Origin: Cinnamomum chago
Taxonomy: Eukaryota; Streptophyta; Magnoliopsida; Laurales; Lauraceae
Direction: 5' to 3'
Assembly (NCBI GenBank): GCA_038049695.1
Contig: CP142454.1
Location: 14,746,001 to 14,810,000, forward strand
DNA length: 64,000 bases
Under the pieces are notes generated by a model. It worked only from the letters and a program-made list of their open reading frames with translations. It was not told where the DNA came from and ran no database searches. This document shows positions 10,746 to 22,429 of the stretch, piece after piece. The position numbers were made by a program, and so were the translations under genes. Every line of letters starts with the position of its first letter. Position 1 is the first letter of the stretch.

Positions 10746-12865
10746 TAGAAAGCAAACTGCACCCGTTGCTCTACTAACAAATTTGAGGAAATTATGCAAA
10801 TTATATTGGATGTGTTTTTTTCTCTTCTTTTAATACAGTCCTTGCCTTTTAGCCAAAAAAAATAATATATATATTGGATGTAGAGTGTTCTATCGTAATC
10901 AGATTATGGTGATTAAAAAAAAAACAGAGAGAGAAAAAAAAAAAAAAAAGAATTATCATACTTACTTCGTATGGTCATTGTGTTCTTCAAGTGCAATTTC
11001 AAATTTCAGATGAAGGGAATTTTTATAAGAAAACTACTGGGCCTAATTTGTTTTATGGAGTTGAATATTGGGAGGAAGAAGCGCAAAGAAGCGGAAGTTC
11101 AAGACACCAGGAAATGTGTGCTAGGAGGAAGGATGTTTGAAGTCACCAGAATAGTAGAATTAGGAATATAATTTAAGAATCCATTCCTTGATTTTTGGAT
11201 CTTCTTATCGCTTCTTTAATCTTTATGGTCCAACATTCAAAGTTTTGTTGTATTTATAAGATAAGACAAATGTAGCAAGATGTCAATGTGATTATCAGTG
11301 CCAGATTTAGGAATAAGAATATAACAGAAAACTTAAAAGTAGCTGCAATGAAAGAAAAAATTCAAGAACTGTTTTCTGGCAGAAGAGATGGTATGGGGTC
11401 TGCATAGAAGTCCTAAATAGGACTCGGCAGGTCAACTGAGAGAAGGAGACTGCTTAAGAAGACACTGGGCCAAGTGATGAGTAAAGACAATCACCATATG
11501 GAGTTACTAAGAGCATCATTACTAATAGGATTAAGTAGAGGAGCAATCATGTAAAGCCAATGCTGAATAGATGATTTAGGCAATGAGGACAAGGATTTTG
11601 CTGGTTTAATCTGGAATCAACTTCAGATTGATGGGATGATGCTTTTATGTCCATACCCTACCATAGTTGTTAACGGGCACCTTCAACCAGGGAAGAGCTA
11701 TGGTTTTAAGGCTCGGCAAGGCTGGGTAGAAGCTTGCGTTACCTAGTCTGCATTTCTTTATCATCCTTTTTTGTTCTAGAGCCTCCCTCAGATCGATTTC
11801 TAAGCTTCCCACGTCTCTAAATGAAAAGGTTTCAATGGACAGGCAAGGTCATGCCGAATGGGTTCGGGCTCTAGAGGCCGCAGAACAATATGCTTTAAAG
11901 GCAAAATGAGATATCGCAAGTCCATCTCAAAACTAAATATGATTCTATCAAGGGTGATGGCAACAATGATTGAAGACTTGTTACGAGTGATGGTGATCAA
12001 GAGACAAATAGGTATGCCCCATCCATTCAACATAATATGCATGCTACCCTAAACTGCACATGGATTATTGCTTTTCTTTTAGAAGGCAAGTGTCAAGTTC
12101 AAACCCAAATCTCAAGAGTTCACCACCTTAGACTAACTACTCTGCTGTGTGCAAATTGGCATCAAAGTATGCAAACACATCAGGTCTGCCTAATCTATCC
12201 AAACTCACCTTTATACCTTGGTGGTGTGGAAGAAACAATATCCCAAAAATGATTTTAAATTTCTGTATGTGCTACCTCGAAACTCAGCAGAACAAATCCA
12301 ATTCACATCCAATGCACCCTCTGCTCTGCAATAGAGCCTAATTTTAACGTATCTATTGAGCGTTAGTTACATATAAGCAATCCCAAAAGATCAGTTGATA
12401 TATATTTTTTCATCACGTATCACTCGAAAAGACGGAGAATTTACTAAATAAACTCAATTCATTAAACTAATTAAAGTCATAATAAAGTAGTAAGTATTAG
12501 TCTGAAATCCTTATTCCATAATCATTTGAATTGAAACTAATAGCTGATATATAAAATCAAAGTCACCCTTAAGCTTAAAGCTAAATTTATCTTAAGTCTA
12601 TGTAATTTTGTAATCCTTTATCAACTTCCAAGCCCAGCAGCATCTAACCTTCACAACTGAAACAGGCATTCATGACATATATAGAGTTAGTTAAATCAAA
12701 ACAAGTAAATAAAAGCACAATTAAAACATATAGAGCTAACCTTGATGGCATGTAATGCATATACGGAAAAAATGAAAAAAAAAAAATTTATGGGTTGGAA
12801 AAATTAGAACACTAAGTTATTTTGACATTATACAAATATTTATAGATAGAACATCACCTTACTAA

Positions 12866-13090
12866 TTAATGCCCCACCAACTTCTTATGTTCTTCCAAGT
12901 CAGTATTTCTTTCAAATATCTGATTGCATTTTGTGCATTTTATTTTCAGTTTTGGGTGTACGTCGTCATTGTGTGTGGAGTGAGCCGAAGGTTTGTCAAA
13001 GGATTTTGGCTCATTTTTCCACTTCTGGGAGCACAGCAGACATTTGCGCTGGTCTACATAGCGCCGGTGATCTTGTTCAGACAAAGGCAT
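12866..13090 (-). pseudogene. C2H2 zinc-finger-like coding fragment
   Basis: The minus strand encodes 74 residues from an ATG that sits directly after CTGCAG, so it may be either a start codon or the first codon after a splice acceptor. The C-terminal part has the spacing C-x2-C-x12-H-x5-H (CTKCNQIFERNTDLEEHKKL and following), a C2H2-type finger. A first pair CLLC is followed by H-x2-H. I do not recognise the protein family. No neighbouring exons could be placed, so it is either the last exon of a gene with distant exons or a captured or broken fragment. DNA binding is possible but not shown. Confidence 0.4.
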
Positions 13091-14268
13091 CTGCAGATGT
13101 TTATCAATCAATGAATAGTAAATGATACTTGTATAGTTAAAAAAATGTAAATAATCTTTTTATGAAACTGAATGGAGTGAATCTAAATTTTCAATTGTTG
13201 TTATGAAGAGAAAAAAAAAATCTGAATCTTTAAGGAAAGGTTTTAAGTTGGAGAGATAAGTTAGCATGAACTCCTTTACAAGATAATGGAGTGGGACTAC
13301 AGATTTTTTCAACTCCAATGCAATAAATTCAATGTTTTTTTTTTTTTTTTCGGGTGGGGGGAGGTTGTCACCAAAAATAGATTTTGCTGTGGCCTAAGAG
13401 GGGGGAATGGATGGACCCGAAGACCATCCACATAGCCAATTATGAATCAAGTTAAGGTGGGCTGAGAGGACCGGCTAATCTGTTAGGATGGCATGTGTGA
13501 CATGGGAACAAAGGATTGCATTATCCTCGTAGATTTACAACAGCTCACAAAGATTTACAAAATGGATAATCGGTTCAAGCTGGATTTTTCATGGGATAGC
13601 CTAATATTAGTGTGTTTTCTAGTGTTTTTTTATTTTTCTTGGAATTTTTCCACTTCAATTGGCAAGATCTTTACCCTGCTCAATAGTTTGATAGTTTTCT
13701 CACTAGTTTCTCATGAAACTTCACAAGGAATTTTATTCCAAACTCTTCATGGCTTTATATTTTATTTCATAGGACAAAAAAAAAAAAAAAACATTGCATT
13801 CAGATTTTTTTTATACTTAATGACTAATCTCATTAAATTTTGATAATCTTGATTTAATACTTTAAAAAAATTATTTGTCAAGGAAATATAAAACTACCCC
13901 TTGTATAATTGTTGATATACATGAAGAAGTTGTCTTCCCCACTACAAGGATGCCCCTCATGAGAGGAGAAACTTTTTTTTTTCTTTGCTGAGAAAAGGAG
14001 AAACGTTTTTAAGATTCGGATTGCTTGAGCCTTTCTAAAAGAAGACCAAGATTCCCTCCTATTTCTTTTGTCAGTAATTTAATCAGATTGTTTTTTTTTT
14101 TAAATTCAAACTAAGACCCATAGTTTTTTTTTTAATCTCTATCCTTACTATTGATGCCCCAAAGTTCTGGATTCGTTCATCAAATTCAAGTGGCCCCACA
14201 AGTATTCTAAATACAAATAGTAACCAATCCCTTTAATCCGCGAGTAGACCATTTTTTTCAGCCCTCTC
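13091..14268. other. Intergenic, nothing recognised
   Basis: AT-rich sequence with several homopolymer A and T tracts (for example near 13335-13350 and 13777-13790). No gene or element ends are visible. Confidence 0.5.
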
Positions 14269-14451
14269 TGTAACGACACCAAACCCGGAACCCTGACATG
14301 ATATTGTCCGCTTTGGGCCTCGGCCCGCGCAGATTTATTCCTTTGTAGCTGGCCCGCAGGCTGGCCCCAAAACACGTCATACCAAGTCAAGGGGGGTTCG
14401 CACATATAAGCCCGAGATCTGTGCGGTCTCTTGGCGATGTGGGATCTGACA
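14269..14451 (-). repeat. TRIM LTR 1 (divergent subtype, 183 bp)
   Basis: It shares the termini and the central segment (TGTCCGCTTTGGGCCTCGGCC on the plus strand, in part) with the other four but is clearly more diverged and shorter. It represents a different subfamily or an older LTR. Confidence 0.85.
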
Positions 14452-14498
14452 ATCCCCACCACTCAGAGGAGAGCTGCCCTTGGCTCTGATACCATTTC

Positions 14499-14712
14499 TG
14501 TAACGACCCGGCCCACCTGGTATAATATTGTTCGCTTTGGGCCTCGGCCTGCACGGTTTTGTTTCTTGGATCGGGCCCGCAGGCATTCACATCCAAAACG
14601 CGTTATACCAAGTTAAGAGGGGCTCGCACATATAAGCCTACTCTTCGGGCGCTTCTTAAGCGATGTGGGATTGGGTTCCCTGCCTTACTCTCGGCTGACC
14701 CGGGTTCTTACA
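14499..14712 (-). repeat. TRIM LTR 2 (214 bp)
   Basis: Full-length LTR. The minus strand contains the segment CCCACATCGCTTAAGAAGCG and a TATA-like CTTATATGTG. Confidence 0.92.
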
Positions 14713-14759
14713 ATCCCCACCACTCAGAGGAGAGCCGCCCTCGGCTTTGATACCATTTC

Positions 14760-14972
14760 TGCAACGACCTGGCCCACCTGGTATAATATTGTCCGCTTTG
14801 GGCCTCGGCCCACACGGTTTTGTTTCTTGGATCGGCCCACAAGCATCCACATCCAAAATGCGTTATACCAAGTTAAGAGGGGCTCGCACATATACGCCTA
14901 GTCTTCGGGCGCTTCTTAAGCGATGTGGGATTGGGTTCCCTGCCTTGCTCTCGGCTGACCCGGGTCCTTACA
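14760..14972 (-). repeat. TRIM LTR 3 (213 bp)
   Basis: Full-length LTR nearly identical to LTRs 2 and 5. Its plus-strand start is TGCAAC rather than TGTAAC, a single transition. Confidence 0.92.
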
Positions 14973-15019
14973 ATCCCCACCACTCAGAGGAGAGCCGCCC
15001 TCGGCTCTGATACCATTTC

Positions 15020-15167
15020 TGTAACGACCCGGCCCACCTGGTATAATATTATCCGCTTTGGGCCTGGCCCGCACAATTTTGTTTCTGGATCGGGCCTGCA
15101 GGCATCTATATCCAAAACACGTTATACCAAGTTAAGAGGGGCTCGCACACTGACCCGGGTCCTTACA
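15020..15167 (-). repeat. TRIM LTR 4 (148 bp, internally deleted)
   Basis: It lacks about 65 bases, including the TATA-like segment and the CCCACATCG motif, but keeps both termini. Confidence 0.9.
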
Positions 15168-15214
15168 ATCCCCACCACTCAGAGGAGAGCTGCCTTCGGC
15201 TCTGATACCATTTT

Positions 15215-15428
15215 TGTAATGACCTGGCCCACTTGGCATAATATTGTTCGCTTTGGGCCTCGACCCGCATGATTTTGTTTCTTGGATCGGGCCCGCAGGC
15301 ATCCACATCCAAAACGCGTTCTACTAAGTTAAGAGGGGCTCACACATATAAGCCTAGTCTTCGGGCGCTTCTTAAGCGATGTGGAATTGGGTTCCCTGCC
15401 TTGCTTTCGGCTGACCCTGGTCCTTTCA
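15215..15428 (-). repeat. TRIM LTR 5 (214 bp)
   Basis: Outermost LTR on the right. Its right terminus reads TTTCA in place of TTACA, followed by the putative target duplication CTCTC. Confidence 0.9.
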
Positions 15429-15433
15429 CTCTC

Positions 15434-18400
15434 CCTCTCCCAAAATCAAGTGGTTGAACTCTCTTACTCTCTTCTTTCTACTCTTAACATATTTCCACCT
15501 ACTTTCATGCATTTTAATTTATTTATGTTTGCTGATGTAATTTTCTCTGGTTTGATGACTATTTAATTGGCTGAACTATTTTTATTTAGTTGATATTGTA
15601 ATAAGATATACTGTTGAATGTTAAGTACTTATATATGTTTGTCATTTGATATAAATTTTTTATTGTATTTAGGGATGTAGATCTGGTCGACGTTTGATTA
15701 ATATTTTATATCCATGTCAATTAGTTTGAATTGTTCAACATGAAGTTGTGGGGGTCTTTAAATAGATTTTGACAAAGAGAAAACTGTGTGGATTGGCTAT
15801 TTTGTGGGAGATGATTAGGATTTATTTGATCTGGACTCTTTTTCTTTCTCATGCAAGTTACCATTCAAGTGGGCCATGTTGCTATAATGTTCATTTGTTT
15901 CTAGTTTCTAAACTGTTCACTCATTGATAAATTGATTTTAAAAAGAGATGCAATAACGATAGTACTTGCTATGCATTTTACAACGTTAGTTATTTGTTAT
16001 GTTATTATCTTACTTTTTTTCTTTTTTATTTTTTAAATTTAGGTCCACCAAATGCTTTTAAAAATAATAATTGGAGTTTTACATTGGAATCATTAGAAGT
16101 CAAGCTCTAGACTCCTTGATTCTAAGTGCTTCCCTTCCAAGTCTTGCTATTATCTTTTTCTATATATTTCTTTTCTATTGCTGCATTTTTGTTTTTAATA
16201 GTATATCTTGTTTAACTGTTCCTAGATCTAAACATCATCTAAAAAAAAAATGATTGCAAATTTTAACTGATTTTTCAAAAAAAAAAAAAACCCCATATTG
16301 TAAAATGAACTGGAACAAAACCTAACAAATCCAATCAAAATATATGAAGATTTTCACACAATTCTGTCAAGAAATTACCTCCAACGATCTTCAAAAGATG
16401 GGAAATGTCTATTGTGTTTCTCACGAAATTCCACAAACAGAAAGAAAATGATACAAATTAAAGAGAAGGCAAACAGACACTATAATAGAAGGAGAGAGAG
16501 AGAGAGAGAGAGAGAGCAGACTTTTTAAATGAATAACAACATGCAAAATCTACTTCTACAGTTCTACTTTCAATTTTCACATGCGTAGGATGTCTTGGTG
16601 CTTTTAAAATGTACTTTCGGCGACTGAGAGTTAATTAGTGTGCTGGTCATATTAAAAGCTTTAAACGGTCGAAGATGATCAACCTTTAATGGAATGATAT
16701 TTTACTAAGTCATTAGTTTGATTGAAATTTGAATCCACCATAAAATAGAGAATGTAAAAAAGACAGCTTTTATTTGTATGCTTTGTACATGCTCAATTTT
16801 ACCGTGTGTCCAACACCTGTTGCAGTCAAATTGGCAAAATCTCATCTAAACTTTCAATACGGACCGAACCCAACCCACTATGGTACTGTTTTAGACCAGT
16901 TCCCTCACCCATGGAATGCATGACCGAGAGACCTCCTGCCTTAATTTTCCATTAGCCCAATAACCCGTACTTAGCACGATATCTCCATGCACTGTAAAAT
17001 AAATAATCATATACTAAAAAAAATTACCTCTTTCCATAGGACAATTTGAATAAAATAGAAATAAAGAAATTGGAGCAAAAATGATATAATTACATAAGAA
17101 CAACTCAAACATGAGTGGTTTGAAGAAAAAATGAGTGGTTAGTTGCATGAGTAGTTTACATAACCATCGGTCAAAATTATAACCAACGGTCAAAATTGAG
17201 GCCAAAACCTTCTAATTTAATATATTATAATTTGTTTTTAGACATGCGTTGTATGTGACTGTGAGATACCAACATTCAACTCGATCTACGATGCTTTTTT
17301 TTTTTTTTTTTTTTTTGTAAAATTAAGTGTGGATTGAGCGGGTTACGAGTGCTAACTTTGGCCCGACCTCTCTCTCTCTCTTAAATGGAAATCGGCCAGC
17401 ACAAAGACACTCTATCAGTTCCCATTCGAATGGAGGAATCTCGAGTGCTGCTGATCCAGACATTCTATCTTATGGGTCCCGCAAATGATGTGAATATCCC
17501 TAAAATACCTAGGTGAAAGATTCCAACACCTATATATATATGCAAGGTTTAAATCCCTGAGCTAGAAATGCACATGGTCCACTCACGTAGATGTTTTGAT
17601 CGATGCACCGTGGGCCACACATGTTGCTTTGGGGAGGATAGAATAGAGAGGATAGGGCTGGCTATGGGCCTGTTCAGGCCAAACACAACCTGAATTTCAG
17701 TAAATTGGGCCGAATAAATGTGATGGATCGATGGCTATGCTTATTTCACAACCCCACGATTGTTTTCTGCCTCGCCTACTGCCCGACGATTGACTATGCA
17801 CTTTTCCTTTTTAAGTCATTGAAATTGTGGGCCGTTTATCTAGGGCTAGGATGATCAAGTGGACCCCAAACATGGTAGGACCCCAAACATGGTAGGGATG
17901 TACAACCCCTCGGATCTTCCAATCCCCAAGGAGGGGCGCTCCAGGGGGCGCATGTTAATAAAATAGCAACAACAATAATAATAACAACAACAAACACATT
18001 TGTTTAAGTAATATACATCCACTGGAAATTAAAAAATAATAATAATAATCTTTCTTTCCATGCATTAAATGAAAAGCCATAGAAACTAACCAGGGAAAAA
18101 AAAATGTTAAAATGATCCATAGTTAATACCAACATCAAATGTATTCTAATTATAATTCTCTTATTTGGAGAAAAAAAGAAAAAAAGGGGATTTTTCTATT
18201 AACATAAGAAATATAAGTATAAATAACCTAATAATTAGACATTCAATACATGCATCAACTACCCTCAGAAATACATACAGGAATGTAATAAGCATCCATC
18301 CATCCAACATCCACACATATCATGCATTCACCACTAAACCACGCCAAAAATGAAAAATAAATTCATAGAGCACCCAAAAAATGCAAGCAAAACAACTAAA

Positions 18401-18969
18401 AGGCAGTAAAATTTGTTAGACCATTGACAATAAAGAAAGATAAGCATTGAAAGGAGAGCATACAAAACAAGTTGCCGATCAAAGTCACAACAACTGTACC
18501 TCATTGAGATTGCAAATATCCCCGGCCATGCATTAAGAAATCTCACAGAACAATCAGCATCATATTTTTAGAACTAATTCCAGAACCTACACAATTTATC
18601 ATCAACATATAAGCCATATCCATGTAAGGGTGGCTTTGTGAATTCAACATCTGCAGGCCCTAAATATAACAAGTGACATCCTAGTCAAATAAAAAGATAA
18701 AATGATAATAAAAAATCCCTTGATAATAACAATAGCAAATTCATCACAACTATCAAGAATAATCATGCATTCCAACCTTACTACATTAGAGGACGAATAG
18801 AATAAAATTGCGAGTGAAAAACAATGGGAGAAATAATATAAATAAAAGTTAGAAAACATTATTTGTCCATTTGCACTTGGACATAAACACATGGGATTCT
18901 TACTAGAGTTCCACCATCTAATCTAGTTACAAATAAAGATTGCGCTAAGTAGAAACATCATGTGATTCT
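15434..18969. other. Intergenic region, mostly unassigned
   Basis: It contains a (GA)n microsatellite at 16491-16517 and a T22-class run near 17296-17317. A Helitron-like hairpin without CTAG lies near 16955-16980. From about 18810 to 18969 it is the 3' flank of the F-box gene, shared with the duplicate at 31036-31180. No genes are recognised. Confidence 0.5.
16491..16517. repeat. (GA)n microsatellite
   Basis: An uninterrupted GA dinucleotide run of about 13 units. Confidence 0.95.
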
Positions 18970-20157
18970 TCAAAGTGTGGACGAGTAAGGAGGGATTGCA
19001 ATCCATAAAGGAGGTGACCAGATAGGATGAAATCGATCCACAAAAAGTTGCTCAACAGTTCCATCCTCGAGGCTATAGACACCCAAATCACAACATCCAT
19101 ATGGATTAGTGCAATAACTTTCCCTATAATTGTCTGCAAAATATATGCAATTTCCTTTGAAGCCCGGGAATTGGCTAGCCATGACATTAATGGAAGAATT
19201 ATACCCCAAAAAGAGTACTCGGTCGCCTAAGCTTTCCACCTTGGCAGACTCTTTCAGCGTTCTATCATGTGCCCCCTCTTCCAAAGTTACCCCGTAAATG
19301 TCAAAATGGTGCGTTTGGTGAAGCTTGGATTCTCCGGTATGTTCGATTAACTCTATATCTCTAATAATCACAAACATGGTATCAGTCAACATGTCTGGCA
19401 CCAAATAACCAAAGAACGTACCGTGAGGATTCAAATCCATGGTCAGTTTTTCACCGTGCGGATTGATGGCTTCTTCCTCAATGTGGAGAAGGTAGATTCC
19501 TGCTTCCACACTAAGGGCATAAAACTGCCCCTTGTGATATATCACGTCTTCCGTCATCACATCAAGCCCGGACTCAATCTCAGTATAAGCGTCATCTCCA
19601 ATTCTGCAAAAGGCCAAAAGTCCAACTCCGTAGATGACCACCACAACTTTGCCATCATCTGATAGGGCTGCCTTGGTTATGTGGTGGTCGCGGATCCATT
19701 CCATGGAGTTGTCTCCCTCTTCAAAAAGCTGGTTTTTGAATTTGGACTGGTGAGGTAGGTCGAATTTCCTTTTAGACCAAGGATGAAAGAGACATATATC
19801 CAACTTGTCGTCCACAGTCATCAGCCACCCGTTTTGGAAAGACCCACAGCAGCGCTTCCCACGCATCTCCGGGAGACAAACGGCTTGGGTCGTCTTCTTG
19901 AAGAGACTAAAGAAAAGGCGAGTATCTGGATCTTGTTCTTCTTTTTCTTGTTTGTTGTTGTTGGGAAGCAACATGAGCCAGGGCAGTTCGCGTTGAATGC
20001 TCTTCTTTAAAACCGAGCGCCATGATTTGCATACGAACTGCATTCTAAGAATGCAATCAGGTGTAAAGCAAAAAGTGGAAATTCTCTCCAACAGATCCTG
20101 AGGAAGATCGACCCACTTGTTGGCTTTTTTTTCTTTCATCTGTTCGCAGTTAGTCAT
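18970..20157 (-). CDS. F-box / DUF295 (KIB-like beta-propeller) protein
   Basis: A single-exon gene of 395 codons. Residues about 15-60 form an F-box (WVDLPQDLLERIS, then VCKSWRSV), the module that binds Skp1 in SCF ubiquitin ligases. The rest, about residues 80-370, matches the plant DUF295/KIB domain, with phrases such as GSFQNGWLMTVD, LFHPWSKRKFDLP, YHKGQFYALS, LGDRVLFLGYNSS and GNCIYFADN typical of its propeller blades. The DUF295 family is large and fast-evolving in plants and most members have no known substrate, so a target-binding SCF adaptor role is inferred. A second ATG at codon 7 is an alternative start. A TATA-like element lies about 150 bp upstream. A broken copy lies 12 kb away at 31181-32302. 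The frame is intact here, so this copy is the probably active one. Confidence 0.92.
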   Translation of the reverse strand: MTNCEQMKEKKANKWVDLPQDLLERISTFCFTPDCILRMQFVCKSWRSVLKKSIQRELPWLMLLPNNNKQEKEEQDPDTRLFFSLFKKTTQAVCLPEMRGKRCCGSFQNGWLMTVDDKLDICLFHPWSKRKFDLPHQSKFKNQLFEEGDNSMEWIRDHHITKAALSDDGKVVVVIYGVGLLAFCRIGDDAYTEIESGLDVMTEDVIYHKGQFYALSVEAGIYLLHIEEEAINPHGEKLTMDLNPHGTFFGYLVPDMLTDTMFVIIRDIELIEHTGESKLHQTHHFDIYGVTLEEGAHDRTLKESAKVESLGDRVLFLGYNSSINVMASQFPGFKGNCIYFADNYRESYCTNPYGCCDLGVYSLEDGTVEQLFVDRFHPIWSPPLWIAIPPYSSTL

Positions 20158-20302
20158 AACAGATGCAACAAATATGAGAAATCAAAAGGAGTATAATATA
20201 ATTATTAGATATCAGGAAGAGAAGAGAAAGGATGAATGGCTACCAAGAGCTGGGAAAGAAACATACAAGGGTTTGCAGAGTCCGTCGCAAGTCGTGCTAT
20301 AT

Positions 20303-20312
20303 CATATATATA
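20303..20312 (-). promoter_or_regulatory. TATA-like element upstream of F-box gene
   Basis: The minus strand reads TATATATATG about 150 bases before the ATG. It is the only clear TATA-like string in the short upstream region. Confidence 0.45.
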
Positions 20313-20360
20313 ACAAAAAAAAAGTAAGGAGATGAAACCAAGTAGATGTAGATTTGCTTA

Positions 20361-21051
20361 CTAGCATGAAGCCCATGTGCATCGCATTGGTTTAGTCTCG
20401 TGTGACCCAAATAATATATTAAAATTAATATTTTTTTCATATAAATTTATTTATAATAAAATAATTAAAATACTCAAATCTACAATTTTTTTTTTATAAA
20501 AACCAAACAATTCTTCCCTTAATCCACGCTAGCATACACATTTCATCTTAAAAATAAAGGATCTATAAAAACTTTAAAAATAACATTTATTTATAGAGTT
20601 AGAAGGCATCCATTTAAATTTGGTTACATCCATACAAATAGGCCCAAGAGATATTTTATTGAAAAGGTACATATGTAGCCCAAGAGACACGTTTTTATTG
20701 AAAAGGCACATTTGTGTGTTTTTGAACGGACACATTCACAGACGATTATTGAAAAGGCACTATGTAGTCCAAGAGACACGTTTTATTGAAAATGCACATT
20801 TGTGTGTTTTTTAATTGACACATCAACAAACGAGCCCCAAGAGAGCCCCAAGAAGCTGATTTGACTTCTCCTAAGGCTAGAATTGAGGTTTTTTCTAGGT
20901 TTTTTTTTAACCAACGTTTAGCTTTAAAGAGAAAGAATACTTACCTTACCTAATCTAACAGACTCCGTAGAAAGCAGGGTCTGTAGAAAGAGTTTAAACT
21001 TCGAATCCTCTCGCGCTTTGAATTATACTTTTAAATCCTAATATTATAATA
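20361..21051 (-). mobile_element. Helitron-like element with 3' end at 20361
   Basis: Plus-strand CTAGCATGAAGCCCATGTGC is, in reverse complement, a GC-containing hairpin ending in CTAG next to A, the Helitron 3' signature. It may extend to about 21051, where another such end begins. The 5' end is not certain. A three-unit repeat lies inside. Confidence 0.45.
20641..20830. repeat. Tandem repeat around CCCAAGAGACACGTTTT (three irregular units)
   Basis: Units contain CCAAGAGACACGTTTT, ATTGAAAAGGCACATTTGTG and TGTTTTT. A fourth copy lies at about 21855-21932 and is cut off by the CACTA element. Confidence 0.85.
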
Positions 21052-21932
21052 CTAGCAACAAAGGCTCGAGACAAGAAAATCAAAATATATTTAATATTAA
21101 TATGACTTTTATAATAAAATTAAAAAAATAAGTAATTATTATTATAAAAAAAAAAACCACAAGCTCAGTTTCACAACTAAATTTATTTATTTATAAAAGT
21201 TAGAATGCAACTCTAATGATATTTAGCTTCGGAATTAATATAAAAGAATTATAAAAAAGGAGAGTAATGATGATAATAATTGAATATCTTATTCAAATAA
21301 AAAGATCCTAAGTGTGCTTGGATGCATGTGTTTGAGTCAACTATAAAGCCCGTAAAATAAAAACCGCTACCTTCTTATGAAAGGCCAATTTTTTCTTGGA
21401 TTAATTATGGATCCCACAGAGGGAAAGAGAGAAATTAAAGGTTAAAGCAATATCAAGAACATCCAAACATAGAGAAATTTAGAGATTTGTAGGAAAAGAT
21501 TTCGGCTAGTGCCCACTTGAATTAGAATTGGTATTAAGAAAGAAAGATGTAAGATTTGAATTTGAAATATTTAAGATTTGAATTTGAAGTATTTAAAATT
21601 TGTGATAAAAATTAAAAGAAGATTTAAATTTAAAAAGATGGAAGGAAAAAAAGCGTAACTAATCCTGTTCAATCCAGTCTTTTGCCCCCAATCCATTGAT
21701 TCATCATCGTCATTATTTTAGATTTGGGAAAATGACCGTACGGACGACCTAAAATCCAACATTTATTCAAGACAAGATGGAAAAGTACAAATTACCCACC
21801 GGCAGATTATACAAGAAATTCGGACAGTTTTACCCTTTTCCTGCAATGTAGGATATCCCAAGAGACATATGTAGCCCAAGAGACACGTTTTATTGAAAAG
21901 GCACATTTGTGTGTTTTTGAACGAACACATTC
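21052..21932 (-). mobile_element. Helitron-like 3' end and flanking repeat
   Basis: CTAGCAACAAAGGCTCGAG begins at 21052 next to A, resembling other Helitron 3' ends in this window, but the hairpin is weak. The 5' end is not identified. From about 21855 the sequence is a copy of the repeat at 20641-20830. Confidence 0.35.
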
Positions 21933-22429
21933 CACTACACCATTTGGGCGATTTTGCAACATTTGGGTTTTCTTATTAGTAACGGAAATATTTCCGTTAG
22001 GTAATTTGTCACATTTATTATCCGTTAGCAATATTCATAACCGTTAGTAAATATCTTTGCAAATACTTGAATTATTTTGTAACATTTATTGGATATTTTG
22101 TGACGATTAGTAATGCGTTACAATGGTATCAAAATAATAAAAAAAAGAAAAATCACATTATAAAATAAAAATGAAAACAGGAGGGGGAAAAGTATTACTT
22201 ATACGCGGAGGAAAGTATTACTTTTACTGGCGAAAAAGGGGCTTTTGCCGGAAAAAGATAGGATTTTTCCGGCAACATATTTTTGCCGGCAAATGTTAGG
22301 TTTTTTCCGGTGATTTGCCTTATTCGCCGACAAAGTTCAAGGTTTTCTTGACGTTTTGTTTTTCTCGCAGGCAAAAGTCAAAGGTATTTTCGGCGTTTTT
22401 TTCCGCCGGCGAAAGGGGAAGGTTTACTT

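Larger units (their letters stand above)
10154..12865. other. Intergenic region with repeat relics
   Basis: It holds a SINE-like B-box segment near 10567-10577, a short tandem repeat at 10654-10745, and a T-rich LINE-like 3' tail followed by A-rich sequence around 10810-10880. From 10900 to 12865 I see only short open frames with no recognisable motif. Confidence 0.5.
14269..15428 (-). mobile_element. TRIM retrotransposon concatemer: five LTRs, four 47-bp internal domains
   Basis: Five LTRs lie in tandem on the minus strand. Each well-preserved LTR has termini of the TGTAA..TTACA type and the four spacers between them are each exactly 47 bp. Each spacer reads, on the minus strand, GAAA, then a primer-binding site TGGTATCAGAGCC complementary to the 3' end of plant initiator tRNA-Met, and ends with a purine-rich tract GAGTGGTGGGGAT directly before the next LTR. 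No protein is encoded. The array is flanked by CTCTC on both sides (14264-14268 and 15429-15433), which fits a single 5-bp target duplication, although both flanks are CT-rich. A tandem satellite was considered, but the PBS and PPT placement identifies a terminal-repeat retrotransposon in miniature that depends on other elements' enzymes. Confidence 0.92.

Noticed and set aside
14269..15428. Retrozyme (hammerhead ribozyme element) or 5S-bearing Cassandra TRIM
   Set aside because: No CTGATGA..GAAA hammerhead core and no 5S rRNA promoter sequence was found in the LTRs.
14377..15457. Many 60-115 codon frames on both strands of the TRIM array
   Set aside because: They repeat with the LTR units and shift with each indel; TRIMs encode no protein.
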